Shown in pieces: positions 47,817-57,323 of a DNA stretch of 64,000 nucleotides. Within the stretch, counting starts at the first letter, position 1, and each line of letters starts with the position of its first letter. The stretch is taken from NCBI GenBank assembly GCA_022539475.1, contig VCMS01000006.1, forward strand, positions 264,504 to 328,503. The letters are read 5' to 3'. A program made the translations under genes and the position numbers. Source of the DNA: Gracilaria domingensis (taxonomy: Eukaryota; Rhodophyta; Florideophyceae; Gracilariales; Gracilariaceae). A model generated the notes under the pieces. It searched no databases. It was not told the origin of the DNA and saw only the letters and a list, made by a program, of their open reading frames with translations.

Positions 47817-49643
47817 TCACGTGTCCCCAGCGGAGTTCCCGCCTTTCGAGCTTCTCCCCGACGGTTTGAGCTTTCGTACACCGTTCTCGTCCAAAACCTG
47901 GTACACCTGAGGTGGAACACATGTTTCAAACTTCTGTTCCGACCAGCGCGCTATTCGAATCAGCGTATCTTCATTCCACGCGCCCGCTATAGCTTGTACG
48001 CCCACAGGAAGCCCATCCTCATCCAGACCAACCGGAAATGAAATCGCCGGTAATCCAACAAGATTTGCGTATGCCGTGAATCTCATCATTGCACTCTCAA
48101 CTCCGATATTCGCATCTCCGTTCACAACATCTACCGGAACTTCAGGTACCTGCACGGCGATACACGGTGTGACGATCACGTCCACACTCTCAAAGATGCG
48201 AGCTGCATCTGAAATAGCCTTTTCTCTTATGCCCCTTGCCCTCATTTCATCATCCTCAGTAAACTCCCTACCGACTGCCATTTTCAATCGCACATCGCTT
48301 CCCAGCATCTGCGCATTGCCCGCGGATCGATTGTACAGGCCCTTCTTACAATAGAAATCAATCGCTTGATGCATCAGACACACAGAGTTTGCCAGTCGAA
48401 TCTCCTCCAAGTCAGGAACAACAATCTTCTTCACAATGGCTCCATCCTCTTGCATCAATGTAACGGCTTTTTCACAAGCCTTTTGCCCTCCGTCCCACGA
48501 AAGAGAATTCCAACCGTCGTACACCCCCACGCTGAGCCCTTCCACATCACCAAGAACACTACTTGGAACTTCCTTAGCGGGCGATCCTCCGTCATCTTCG
48601 GCAGAAGCCCATGCAGCTAACGCATGGTAGATAAGCGCCAAGTCATCTGCCTTCGCACTTATAATTCCAAGAGAACGAACAGCGGGTAAAGGGCTAAGCT
48701 CGTCTCCATAAACTAAACCCCTCATGCTGAGCCTGCCGAAGGTCGGTTTCAGTCCAAACACCCCACAACAACTAGCAGGTATCCGTACGCTTCCAGCAGA
48801 ATCCGACCCTATCGAAACTGATACCAATCCTGACGCCACGGCAGCAGCACATCCGGCACTAGAGCCACCAGCACATCGATTCGAATCATAAGGATTTCGC
48901 ACACAGCCTGTTGCAGAAGAGAAGCCTCGCGTTCCGAGCGCAACTTCATCTTGGTTCGATTTCGTAATCGGAATCATTCCTAAACGTTTCAGAGCCGCTA
49001 CTACCGGTGCGTCTTTCTCAGCAACCACTGGCGCGTGCCGAGTTGCGATAGAAGAAGGCAGTTTTGCGACATCAATGCAGTATTTCACAGAAAACGGTGC
49101 CCCATCTAGAACTGAACGAGGTCGACCTGATGCCCACCTGGTCACCGATGCTTTGATGTCTTGCTGGAGTACTTCAATGTTGACTGGTCGCAAAGCATTC
49201 AGCGGGGGCTCCAATGCGTTCGATTCATCTACCATCATAGCCAAGGCAGAGATGACAAGGGAAGGCGTAGAAAGCGCCGTTGAATATGCATGATGCAAAT
49301 CAGCGAGCGAGATGCGCGCACCACGTTGTGGAACATTGGGCGTCAAGGCATAGAAGAACTGATCAAGATCTCTCAAATGCGGTGGGCTTGAAGCTGGTGA
49401 CGGCAGCAAATGGTTCGGAATAGATGGCAGACAATCTACAGTGGAGGAGTGTCGAGCACGCCAAGCGAGAATGGAAGACGAACGAAGTGCGAGATAACGA
49501 GGTAGGACACCGAGGTATGGCTGTTCCAGCATGTAAGCAGCGGCTCGTAGCGGAATACCGGAAAGAGACGGAAAGCTGAGGTCATGTAGGTCTGGTGCCT
49601 CGCCTTTAGTTTGCGGGCTCTCGACCGATGAGTCAGTAGCCAT
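47817..49643 (-). CDS. Amidase signature family hydrolase
   Basis: A single exon encodes 608 residues from the ATG at 49643. The Ser-cisSer-Lys triad is visible: Lys187 in GAPFSVKYCID, the cis-Ser in CAGGSSAGCAAAVASG (about 261) and the nucleophile Ser285 in IGSDSAGSVRIPA. FGLKPTFGRLSMRG and the late FTAYANLVGLPAISFPVGLDEDGLPVGVQ are typical. The family hydrolyses amides; substrates range from indole acetamide to fatty-acid amides, and none can be assigned. The N-terminal 150 residues with GIPLRAAAYMLE resemble plant amidases with an extended N-terminus. It is unlikely to be the GatA of organelle Glu-tRNA amidotransferase because of this extension, though not excluded. A 37-codon frame overlaps the start codon (see 49633). 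Confidence 0.92.
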   Translation of the reverse strand: MATDSSVESPQTKGEAPDLHDLSFPSLSGIPLRAAAYMLEQPYLGVLPRYLALRSSSILAWRARHSSTVDCLPSIPNHLLPSPASSPPHLRDLDQFFYALTPNVPQRGARISLADLHHAYSTALSTPSLVISALAMMVDESNALEPPLNALRPVNIEVLQQDIKASVTRWASGRPRSVLDGAPFSVKYCIDVAKLPSSIATRHAPVVAEKDAPVVAALKRLGMIPITKSNQDEVALGTRGFSSATGCVRNPYDSNRCAGGSSAGCAAAVASGLVSVSIGSDSAGSVRIPASCCGVFGLKPTFGRLSMRGLVYGDELSPLPAVRSLGIISAKADDLALIYHALAAWASAEDDGGSPAKEVPSSVLGDVEGLSVGVYDGWNSLSWDGGQKACEKAVTLMQEDGAIVKKIVVPDLEEIRLANSVCLMHQAIDFYCKKGLYNRSAGNAQMLGSDVRLKMAVGREFTEDDEMRARGIREKAISDAARIFESVDVIVTPCIAVQVPEVPVDVVNGDANIGVESAMMRFTAYANLVGLPAISFPVGLDEDGLPVGVQAIAGAWNEDTLIRIARWSEQKFETCVPPQVYQVLDENGVRKLKPSGRSSKGGNSAGDT

Positions 49644-49746
49644 AATGTGGATTTAAGCGAGCAAGGGCCGCATTCATCCAGTGGTGGTCTTCTTCTGTGG
49701 TGAACGCTGAAGGATCAGCGACGTCAAAATCCACCCTGCAACACAT
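49633..49746 (-). promoter_or_regulatory. Possible upstream ORF overlapping the amidase start codon
   Basis: A minus-strand ATG at 49746 opens a 37-codon frame (MCCRVDFDVADPSAFTTEED.., ending NPHYGY) whose stop at 49633 lies inside the amidase reading frame. The peptide has a natural-looking composition. It could be a regulatory upstream ORF, or a true N-terminal exon of the amidase joined by an unseen intron or sequence error. TTGCAG within it is a possible 3' splice site. Confidence 0.35.
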
Positions 49747-50342
49747 CGCACACTGCAGTTCATAGCTAATTACATACGAAGTCATATTAAAACTAATGTG
49801 CATCAAAAATACATCGGCCTACTGGTTCTTCAAACTGTTTCGAATACTCTCTCTCTCTCTCTCTTGGTAAGATAGCAGGTTAGCCTTCGGGCGCAGTGGT
49901 CATCAAGTGTTATCATTGGAATGATGATCCTGGATGCAACCCCTCGCGTTCACTCCTCGAGAATCGCATCTTTTTATTGAGGAGCAAAGTACCCCCCCGT
50001 ATTCCATAGGCAGTGCTTATTCTGCACATGTACAAAGGTGTACTTCATCATGCATGCGCGGGTATGGAAAAGTTATTCAGCGCTTCTTTCTCTTCTGCCG
50101 CTCAACAGCAAAAGAATTGCACACAGAACTACAGTTGGTACGAAAGCCTTTCACAATCCCCACCGAGTTAGCAAGGTTAGCTTCTTTAGTTCGCTATTAG
50201 CCACCTCTATCGTCAGAGAAACAGAGACGTATGTACCATGAAAAGAAGCCAGCTTCCGAGAATTTACAGCGAATTTGTATTGGTATAGAACAAGAACTCC
50301 ATCTCTTACTCAAGGGGATGACAAATGCCATGGCTGCCCTTA
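49747..50342. other. Intergenic, upstream of amidase
   Basis: A stretch of 0.6 kb with a CT dinucleotide run near 49850-49863 and no supported gene. It separates the amidase start from the symplekin stop, both on the minus strand. Confidence 0.5.
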
Positions 50343-53300
50343 CTACTTCTTTCTGGATTTCCCACGCTTTGTAATGGCCCCGCGAATCACCTCCCGTTGA
50401 CGTTTGTTGTTCAAGCGTCTGGCTCTCTTTGGATCAGAGAAAAGCTCTTCGAAAATGGAAACTAAACTCTTTTCCTTTTCTAACGCATCTTGAAGCTTTG
50501 AAACGGGCAGACTCAGCAATAATGGAACACATTTGTTCTTAATGCTTGTACAATACGACAAGAACCCTTCCCATACCAGGGCATTCGACCACACATGCTT
50601 CTCAATAAGGCGTTTCATGACGGTGTCGTTGATGTACTTTTCAAGATCTGGGTGGAAGATTCGAGCAAGATGCACCGTTCTCATAAACAAGTTTGGTACG
50701 GCTGTCATTTCAAGTATTTGTTGAATAGACTGAGCGACAACTGTCCGTTGGAATACCGATCTTGATTCAAAGCAAGCTCGTATAGCCACGCTTACTCCCA
50801 CTGTTGGTTCCATTTTGTGCAGTTCCACAAGCAAGTCTTCCGGGGAAATAGCTGGAGGACGAGTAGACATCAGTAGAGATATCACGTGCTGAAAACCATT
50901 CAAGTTCGTTGAGGTTTTCTTGTCCTTGTTTAGCATGTCGACTTCTTCCTGCGAGCTAGATTCCGTAGGTCGTGTTACCTCCTCAACTATGGCAACAAGA
51001 TGCGAGAGTATAGCTTTTCTCGAAAGCCCAGGGAGCACTGGGATGATAAACTCAATCCTCTTGGTATTCTCATAGCGTGTTTGAGCTGCTACGACGACCT
51101 CCTTTGAAGGTTTGTTAGATTTCTTCGTTAGTATTCTTAAGACCTCAATTGCCATGGTTGCAGTGCCGTCCGAGAACTGTTCCTCGTTTAAGCCAAATAA
51201 CGGTGATGGAGTTAATTTTCCACTGATTAGATCCAGCATAGATGGGCACGACATTCCGGTATGCTGGGCAAGCTCCTTCGCTCTTGACAGTATCACCTTC
51301 TCACCCGAAGATGAAGCGGCAATGTAACCTGAGGCAAGAACATTCAACAGCTCGTTTTTCTTTCCACATAGCGCGGTCAACAACAGTGAGTCGCGTTCCA
51401 AATTCGATCCTTCTGCATCTCCTCTGTCAACCGCATCTTTCAATGCATTCATAGCTCGGACTTCGATGATTCCTGCCACTTCTTGGCTTGATTCAGAAAA
51501 TACTTGATTTGCAAGAAGTCGAATTGCTGGCCCCCGCAGTATTTCATCGTCGTGAAACGCAAGGCTAAGCAGAAGCTCAAGACAAAAATCGCGGTCGCTT
51601 CCGGGTCTTTCGGAAATAATTTGACGCAATGCGCTCAGTCCCAGTTTCATCTGAGACGGATCCGTGCAGAGAATCTTTAACATATCCAACACAGAGTTTG
51701 TAAGAAGCGGTGCCTCGGTGACGATTGAATTGAATGAACTTGAGTTCTCACCCGGGTTGTTCCTCAATGAGGACAAGAAGAACATCAAAATTCGTTCATA
51801 TCCTTCATGCCTTCTTCTGAGTCGACTGAGGTCACACTCATCATCAGACTCATCGTCCTGATCACTGCCGCAAGAAATATTCTCACGGATTTCTTTCTCC
51901 TCGGAGTCGTCTTCAACTTCCTTCGGTTCATAGCTATCGGTGTTCAGAGTGCCGTTCAAAGCCGGCTTCTCCTCCATATGGTCGACCTTCGACTTATCTG
52001 CCACAAGAGCACTTGCATCAGTAGCAGATGGATCAAACTTCTCTTCAGTTTCTTGTTTCAATTCAACAACTTCCAGCTTAGAATCTTCTTTTCTTCCCGA
52101 TGCTTTCGAATTCGGATTAAAACCTCCGTTGCCGTTCATTTCATTAGAGTTAGTTAGAAGACCTCGGTTCGCCCATATTTCTATTGCAGTTCGAAACTCA
52201 GACAAACGCAAGTCTTTGTCAGGATAAGCATCAAAAGAAGCAGAAACATCGTCATCACATATCTCTTCAAAAACAATTAAGCGATGAAGCCACGCGAGAG
52301 CCAAATTAGTGCTTCTGTTAATGTTCTTGACTATGTATTCACAGGTGTCCTCACAAAACTTCTTTGCCGTTTCAGATTCGCGCAAAGCAAATTCCGTAAG
52401 AAGGCGAGACAACATCTGGATACGAAGAGGTCCCGCACCGCTGGAAATTGCTTCTTCTTCACGATGCAAAAGCCTCCTGCAACACATGCCAACCAGTTGC
52501 TCGGCTGCCTCTTCAGAAAATCTTGGAACGACAACTGGTGGAGCGACTTTACGTTTGGGCAGAGCTTTCTTTTGCGGAGGCATAGTTTCTTTCTCCTTAT
52601 TAGTAGACCCGAATCTTGACTTTCGCATCCGCTTGGATAGAGGCTCGTCGTTTGAACTGGGCGTAGTCTGAGTGCTCCGCGCTGAGTACATTAAGGCACC
52701 AGGAACACTTTCTGCTGAGGGAATATTAAGTAAGATTCGAGTCATAATAAAGTTTACCACTTCCTTATGTGGCATACTCTGAACTAGAGCTCGGGTGACA
52801 GCCATTGCGTCAGGTGGAGGAAGGCGAGGCCAGTGCCTATTTTGCTCTTGCGGAATGATTCTCGGTCTTTTCATCGGTAAGAGTGGCGGCGCATGCGCAT
52901 TTACTTGATGCACCATAGCTTCGCTCTTGACAGCAGGAACGAACTCTGCTTTATACTTGAGCTGTTGGTCGGGCACAGGCTGCCCACCGCCATGATGCGT
53001 CAGCGTTATATCTGGACCTGAACCGCGAGGGGAAGCATTTGTCCTACCCATGTCTTGAGAACTGGTGATTCGACCAAGTTGGGAGTTTTGAGCTGCTAGC
53101 TCAGCCTGCTCAGCAGCTGCCTTCGCTGCGGCGGCGGCTTGAGCAGCTTTGGCGGCAGCTGCAGCTTGAGCGTTTCTTTTGCGTATCGCTTCCTGCTCTT
53201 TTTCATAGTTGGCCAAGTCGTTCATAGCTGCCGTAATATCCACACCAGCTCGGCCGTTTCTCACATGGGGGTAAGCGAGCATTGCTCTCAGGCTAAAGCG

Positions 53301-54230
53301 CAGGACAGTAAGTATGCTTTGTCTCTGACTCTCAGAAAGATCTAGAAACGCACGAGACGGCGCACCCCTTGTTCCTGTGATAGCATAAACGACATCCAGC
53401 AAAGGTGGCAAAGTATACTGCAAGATCTTTCTTCGTCTTCGAACCAGATTGCTCAGAACAGCTATCTCAGTCATAAACGAAAGTGGAGGAAGACCACGCT
53501 GTGTCGAAGAATCTGACCTCATTGATTTCACAAAGCCTTCTAATCCAGCGTGTAACAGCTTTACAACCTGGTTGACACACCTGACGCCCTCATTCTCCAA
53601 AACGCTGATATCAAGGAACTGCGACTCGGACCGTTTCTTTAGAAGATAATCCAGAGTAAAGTGATCTGCTGACCCTGCTGATCCTGAAAAACTAAGAGCC
53701 AGCACAACTGTTTCGGCGAACTTAGTCGCTGCTTTTCTCAACCCATCATCTAATTCTTCGATTAACGAAATAGCACGCTCTTCCATTTGGAACCAAGTCC
53801 TCAATCTTGCTTCCGGAAAAGAATCTTCAGAAACTCCCACGGTAGCCACATATCCGATCAGTCTGCGAAACAAAACAGTGAGCGTTCGTACAGCTCGTTT
53901 AACGACTAGAACATGTTCATCGTCCAGAGATCTGGAGAGAAAATCGGTTCCAGTGGGAGTAAAGGAATTGAGATCTCGCAAGCACAAGTCTTCCACAGCT
54001 TGTGGTACGACGTTGCGAATGAGATGCGAAGGGTCAGATATCGCAGCTGTGCACAAAGCATTGAAAGTAGGTAGAAGTTCTTCTGGCCGGGCACGAGCTC
54101 TTCGGGCTTCAAGTAACGCTGCCCGAAGCGCATCGAACGCTTCAACTCGCTTGGTGACGTCAAGATTTGGGTCGCGAGCGTCCTCCAGGTAGGCCTTCGC
54201 ACGTTCGACTATGTCCGAAGCGCTCGCCAT
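50343..54230 (-). CDS. SYMPK: Symplekin/Pta1-like mRNA 3'-end processing scaffold
   Basis: A single exon encodes 1295 residues from the ATG at 54230. Symplekin (yeast Pta1) is a HEAT-repeat scaffold joining CPSF, CstF and the CTD phosphatase Ssu72 in nuclear polyadenylation. The N-terminal HEAT region covers about residues 1-340 (LPTFNALCTAAISDPSHLIRNVVPQAVEDLCLRDL). An Ala/Lys coiled-coil stretch follows near 345-385 and a low-complexity basic linker near 540-590. The conserved symplekin C-terminal domain is near 1080-1270: PAISPEDLLVELHKMEP, LFMRTVHLARIFHPDLEKYINDTVMKRLIEKHVWSNALVWEGFLSYC, LLLSLPVSKLQDALEK. It ends in a basic tail (GAITKRGKSRKK). Head to head with the SIL1-like gene. No introns in nearly 4 kb, in line with the neighbours. 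Confidence 0.92.
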   Translation of the reverse strand: MASASDIVERAKAYLEDARDPNLDVTKRVEAFDALRAALLEARRARARPEELLPTFNALCTAAISDPSHLIRNVVPQAVEDLCLRDLNSFTPTGTDFLSRSLDDEHVLVVKRAVRTLTVLFRRLIGYVATVGVSEDSFPEARLRTWFQMEERAISLIEELDDGLRKAATKFAETVVLALSFSGSAGSADHFTLDYLLKKRSESQFLDISVLENEGVRCVNQVVKLLHAGLEGFVKSMRSDSSTQRGLPPLSFMTEIAVLSNLVRRRRKILQYTLPPLLDVVYAITGTRGAPSRAFLDLSESQRQSILTVLRFSLRAMLAYPHVRNGRAGVDITAAMNDLANYEKEQEAIRKRNAQAAAAAKAAQAAAAAKAAAEQAELAAQNSQLGRITSSQDMGRTNASPRGSGPDITLTHHGGGQPVPDQQLKYKAEFVPAVKSEAMVHQVNAHAPPLLPMKRPRIIPQEQNRHWPRLPPPDAMAVTRALVQSMPHKEVVNFIMTRILLNIPSAESVPGALMYSARSTQTTPSSNDEPLSKRMRKSRFGSTNKEKETMPPQKKALPKRKVAPPVVVPRFSEEAAEQLVGMCCRRLLHREEEAISSGAGPLRIQMLSRLLTEFALRESETAKKFCEDTCEYIVKNINRSTNLALAWLHRLIVFEEICDDDVSASFDAYPDKDLRLSEFRTAIEIWANRGLLTNSNEMNGNGGFNPNSKASGRKEDSKLEVVELKQETEEKFDPSATDASALVADKSKVDHMEEKPALNGTLNTDSYEPKEVEDDSEEKEIRENISCGSDQDDESDDECDLSRLRRRHEGYERILMFFLSSLRNNPGENSSSFNSIVTEAPLLTNSVLDMLKILCTDPSQMKLGLSALRQIISERPGSDRDFCLELLLSLAFHDDEILRGPAIRLLANQVFSESSQEVAGIIEVRAMNALKDAVDRGDAEGSNLERDSLLLTALCGKKNELLNVLASGYIAASSSGEKVILSRAKELAQHTGMSCPSMLDLISGKLTPSPLFGLNEEQFSDGTATMAIEVLRILTKKSNKPSKEVVVAAQTRYENTKRIEFIIPVLPGLSRKAILSHLVAIVEEVTRPTESSSQEEVDMLNKDKKTSTNLNGFQHVISLLMSTRPPAISPEDLLVELHKMEPTVGVSVAIRACFESRSVFQRTVVAQSIQQILEMTAVPNLFMRTVHLARIFHPDLEKYINDTVMKRLIEKHVWSNALVWEGFLSYCTSIKNKCVPLLLSLPVSKLQDALEKEKSLVSIFEELFSDPKRARRLNNKRQREVIRGAITKRGKSRKK

Positions 54231-54873
54231 TCGGAGGACGTTCTATGACTCTAACTCTGGTCCTCTCTCTGCAATCTTATGGATTCTGCCACTCGTACCC
54301 AACGGTTAAAACGCCAACAAAGCTGAACAGAACGAGCTCGTGAAAAGACTGGGCGCGGAAAGCTTCGAGGCTCTGCGGTTTGTGTTGTAGATAGCCTTTC
54401 GTTTCAAATCCACTTCATTAATCTGACGATTTCAGTCCAGGATCACAACGGCAATATCAAACTTTTTACTAAAATCGTGCACGTATTTCCCATTGTTTTA
54501 TTTTTCATGAGCCCAATAATTCCTATCTCATTGCTGGATAGAACAACTTCAGCGCGAAACTGGGAAGGAAAAGTGTGCTGCGTCGCGTGCGACGGTACTG
54601 GTACCGTCGTAAAGGGTATCCTAAGGATACATTCGTGCTTTGTCACCAAGGAGCCCGCACCTCTATTTCCTCTTCTGATCCAATTGTGTTGATTGAACTG
54701 ACTGACCCGTCTGCATTCCGTTCCTGCGACTGATATTGGAACCACAATTCCCGCACGCTTCTATATACATGACATGCACATTGTGCTTATGTTTCGTAAG
54801 AACGACTGCATCTTCGTACTTTGTACTCTTGAAGTCCTAACTGTTCCAGTGCCTACTACAACACTACATCAAA
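54231..54873. other. Divergent promoter between symplekin and SIL1-like genes
   Basis: A stretch of 0.64 kb between head-to-head start codons. It contains two adjacent perfect dyads at 54591-54630, listed separately. No gene is supported. Confidence 0.55.
54591..54630. promoter_or_regulatory. Two adjacent perfect dyads in a divergent promoter
   Basis: GACGGTACTGGTACCGTC (54591-54608) has 8-bp arms around TG, and contains the 9-mer CGACGGTAC/GTACCGTCG in both orientations. GTATCCTAAGGATAC (54616-54630) has 7-bp arms around a single A. They are 7 bp apart, about 245 bp from the SIL1-like start and 360 bp from the symplekin start. Confidence 0.6.
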
Positions 54874-55917
54874 ATGGAATTTAGGGAAAGTCCCAAGGTA
54901 CTTGTCGCATTCATTATTCTGCTTTTGTTTACACATACGCTTGCTTCCACAGCCGCCGTGTTGAGCTCAGCGTCTGATGAGTCATCCACGGAATCTCTTC
55001 AATGTAAAGCGGGCGAGAAAGAAGATCAAGTTCTTTGTGAGGCATCGAAAGTCAAACAATCATCAATTGACCAAGTTATCGAAGAAGACGAAGCCTCGCG
55101 TGGTCCTCCAGAAACCCCTTCAGCCGAACGTGACCCATGGGCTGCGGCGTACGAACAATGGATCGTTGGGAAGAACCCAACTGGTCGGGCAAAAGCTGTT
55201 AATCGGGCATTAGAGGAAGCGATGAAGCGGTACCCGGATGCCAAGAAACCAGAAGACAGCAAGGAAGACTTTGAGCTGCAAGAAGCAGATGATGACGAGC
55301 TCACAGTCATCACTGCTGCAGTGCAAAATATTTCCGCGTCCGACGCGACCGCTGAACGATTGACGACTGCTTTGGACACCATTGAAGAGCTTTGCAATTC
55401 CGGGGATAATGGGCGACAAATGCAGGCGGCAGGCGGCGTTCCTCACTTACTAAGACACGCCTCATCGGTTTCTACGCACATATCTCTATTATCCGTTCGT
55501 GCCCTTGCTACTTGTGCGCAGAACAATCCGACTGTATTTGACAGTGCGGTGGATGAGGGTGCAATTTCGTTTATGCTAAGACTGGCGGACAATAGTAACG
55601 ACGCGCTTCGAGCGGCATCGTTGCGGGTGCTTGTCGCGATTGCTGATTCAACAAAAGCTGAAGAAGCCCTAGAGAAGGAGGAATCTGAAATTGTGAGAGT
55701 TGTACACGACAGTTTGCGAAAGGAGTCAGGGACGGATGGCACGCGATGTCAAATCAGGGCGTTTGCACTCGTCGAACAATGCCTCGTAAGATATAGAGAC
55801 ACCTGGAAACAGAAATTTGTATCATCGGGTCTCGTCAAAGTCGCTGAACATGCTTTGCGCAGTGAAAGTGTCGATGTACGAGAAGGTGCCGCAAGAGTTC
55901 TACGCATGTTGCGTTGA
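54874..55917 (+). CDS. ER Hsp70 nucleotide-exchange factor (SIL1/Fes1/HspBP1-like)
   Basis: A single exon encodes 347 residues. A clear signal peptide (VLVAFIILLLFTHTLASTAA) points to the ER lumen, so the likely partner is BiP, as for SIL1. After an acidic region comes WAAAYEQWIVGKNPTGRAKAVNRALEEAMK, and then an armadillo-like domain from about 145: VQNISASDATAERLTTALDTIEELC, NGRQMQAAGGVPHLLRH, ISLLSVRALATCAQNNPTVFDSAVDEGAISFMLRLA, SLRVLVAIA. This is the Fes1/HspBP1 fold that opens the Hsp70 nucleotide-binding domain. No KDEL-type signal is seen at the C-terminus (RVLRMLR), so retention must work differently. It is divergent from symplekin. Confidence 0.85.
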   Translation: MEFRESPKVLVAFIILLLFTHTLASTAAVLSSASDESSTESLQCKAGEKEDQVLCEASKVKQSSIDQVIEEDEASRGPPETPSAERDPWAAAYEQWIVGKNPTGRAKAVNRALEEAMKRYPDAKKPEDSKEDFELQEADDDELTVITAAVQNISASDATAERLTTALDTIEELCNSGDNGRQMQAAGGVPHLLRHASSVSTHISLLSVRALATCAQNNPTVFDSAVDEGAISFMLRLADNSNDALRAASLRVLVAIADSTKAEEALEKEESEIVRVVHDSLRKESGTDGTRCQIRAFALVEQCLVRYRDTWKQKFVSSGLVKVAEHALRSESVDVREGAARVLRMLR

Positions 55918-56042
55918 AGTTCGTTGGATACGAAACTTGGAGCACGATGATTTAAGCTAGTAGAATAAGCGCTGCTGGTGACAGATAATCCCTTGGAGAG
56001 AGGCATACATCGAAAACAAAAGAGGAAGGCATATGACCGCAA

Positions 56043-56639
56043 CTAATCAATCTCCCGTGCGTCAATGTCGATAGTTGCTGATGATGGGTCCTTGACTGAA
56101 AAGCTTCCCGTCTTCTCAGTCTGAAAAACAGTTCCACAAACGGCGCAATTAACTGCCTGTCCTTTCAGCCCTGTAACTGTCGCACCGCAAGAAGAACAGG
56201 TACCCTGCACTAACTGACGACTAATCCACCATCTAAATCCCAATATAGCTACAACCGGAACCACAGTGAGCACTGCGAACAGTATCAGAAAGGAGTCGAA
56301 TATTATTCCAATCCTTCCCGTGAGCACCAGCCATACGAGAGTTCCCCATAAAAGCACTTGACCCGAAGGACTTTGCAGAAAACGACCGGTGGTTATCAGC
56401 ATATCCGCAATTTTGTATCCGCTGTTTCTGTTATCATTGAATGTACATGTTGGTGTCGGCGTGCGCCACCGACATTTTCTTCCAGGATAAGTGCGAAGAC
56501 GACTTCGGTTGCCTTGGTATAATTGAAACCGCGATGTGTGGAGGCCTGTGACGATGGCTCGAAGTCTCGGTTGAGAGACAGATGATCGCAGAGAGACGGT
56601 TGGCACGATAAAAGTGCATGACGATAACATTGTCCACAT
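56043..56639 (-). CDS. Plastid zinc-ribbon membrane protein conserved in cyanobacteria and plants
   Basis: A single exon encodes 198 residues from the ATG at 56639; a second ATG at 56630 would also serve. About 75 residues rich in Arg, Ser and Thr look like a transit peptide. The conserved part is GQVLLWGTLVWLVLTGRIGIIFDSFLILFAVLTVVPVVAILGFRWWISRQLVQGTC, giving two membrane segments, then a zinc ribbon CSSCGATVTGLKGQAVNCAVCGTVF (C-x2-C..C-x2-C), and a tail with TIDIDAREID. The same order (membrane pair, NLVQG-type link, zinc ribbon, TIDVEA tail) is known to me in cyanobacterial and plant chloroplast proteins of unknown function. The location is probably the thylakoid or inner envelope. It is convergent with the SIL1-like gene and divergent from RPN3. 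Confidence 0.82.
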   Translation of the reverse strand: MWTMLSSCTFIVPTVSLRSSVSQPRLRAIVTGLHTSRFQLYQGNRSRLRTYPGRKCRWRTPTPTCTFNDNRNSGYKIADMLITTGRFLQSPSGQVLLWGTLVWLVLTGRIGIIFDSFLILFAVLTVVPVVAILGFRWWISRQLVQGTCSSCGATVTGLKGQAVNCAVCGTVFQTEKTGSFSVKDPSSATIDIDAREID

Positions 56640-57323
56640 TTCGCCGAACTTTGGTTACTGCAGCAACCTCCTGTCACAGAACAGCGCGGGACTCCCGAGG
56701 TCCCTATAGGTTTGAGCAGAGCACCGGAGTACCTTTGGTAGTGATTTGCAAATTATGAGCCTCAGATCCAAAAGCAAACACGCGTCGGCGACCCAGATAC
56801 GAGAAACCGTCGACGGATGATGACTGGGCAGCTGTGCTGAGGAGGGCGATAATTAAGTAGACCTCAAGCTTTGTACCCTTCACGGGCGAGTCCACGAATA
56901 TGTATCCGTCGAAAGAACGACGACGGGTGAAATGTCAAAGAAGCCGAAACGTGCGAGGTGGCGACGTCCGCACGCTGTGGTGTTTCGGAGATTTTGAGGG
57001 ATTGGCGGAGATAGCCGATGGAGTCTATGCCATACGTTTGCAGCGAGAATGCACGCACTGCTTAGTTGATCCACCTCCACTATAATTGGGAGGCCCAATT
57101 ACACATTAAGCAGCACTTCTTGTAGTTTATTTTGCAGTGGCTGGAGGGACAACTTCGATCACCTACACGGTCGGCTGCCACGCCCCGCTGCTCGCACTCC
57201 TTCTTGCCTCGGCATAGACATCGTCCTGCGCACGAGAGCACCACCGATTGATCGTGCCGTCGCTCGACCTTCGCTTGTGATTCGTTCTGCTCGGAAGCGT
57301 GAATCGGCGTCGGATCATCCACA
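56640..57323. other. Divergent intergenic region before RPN3
   Basis: A stretch of 0.7 kb. Overlapping short frames at 56704-57098 on the minus strand lack ATG starts and domains. The right end must hold the RPN3 promoter. No clear element was recognised. Confidence 0.45.
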
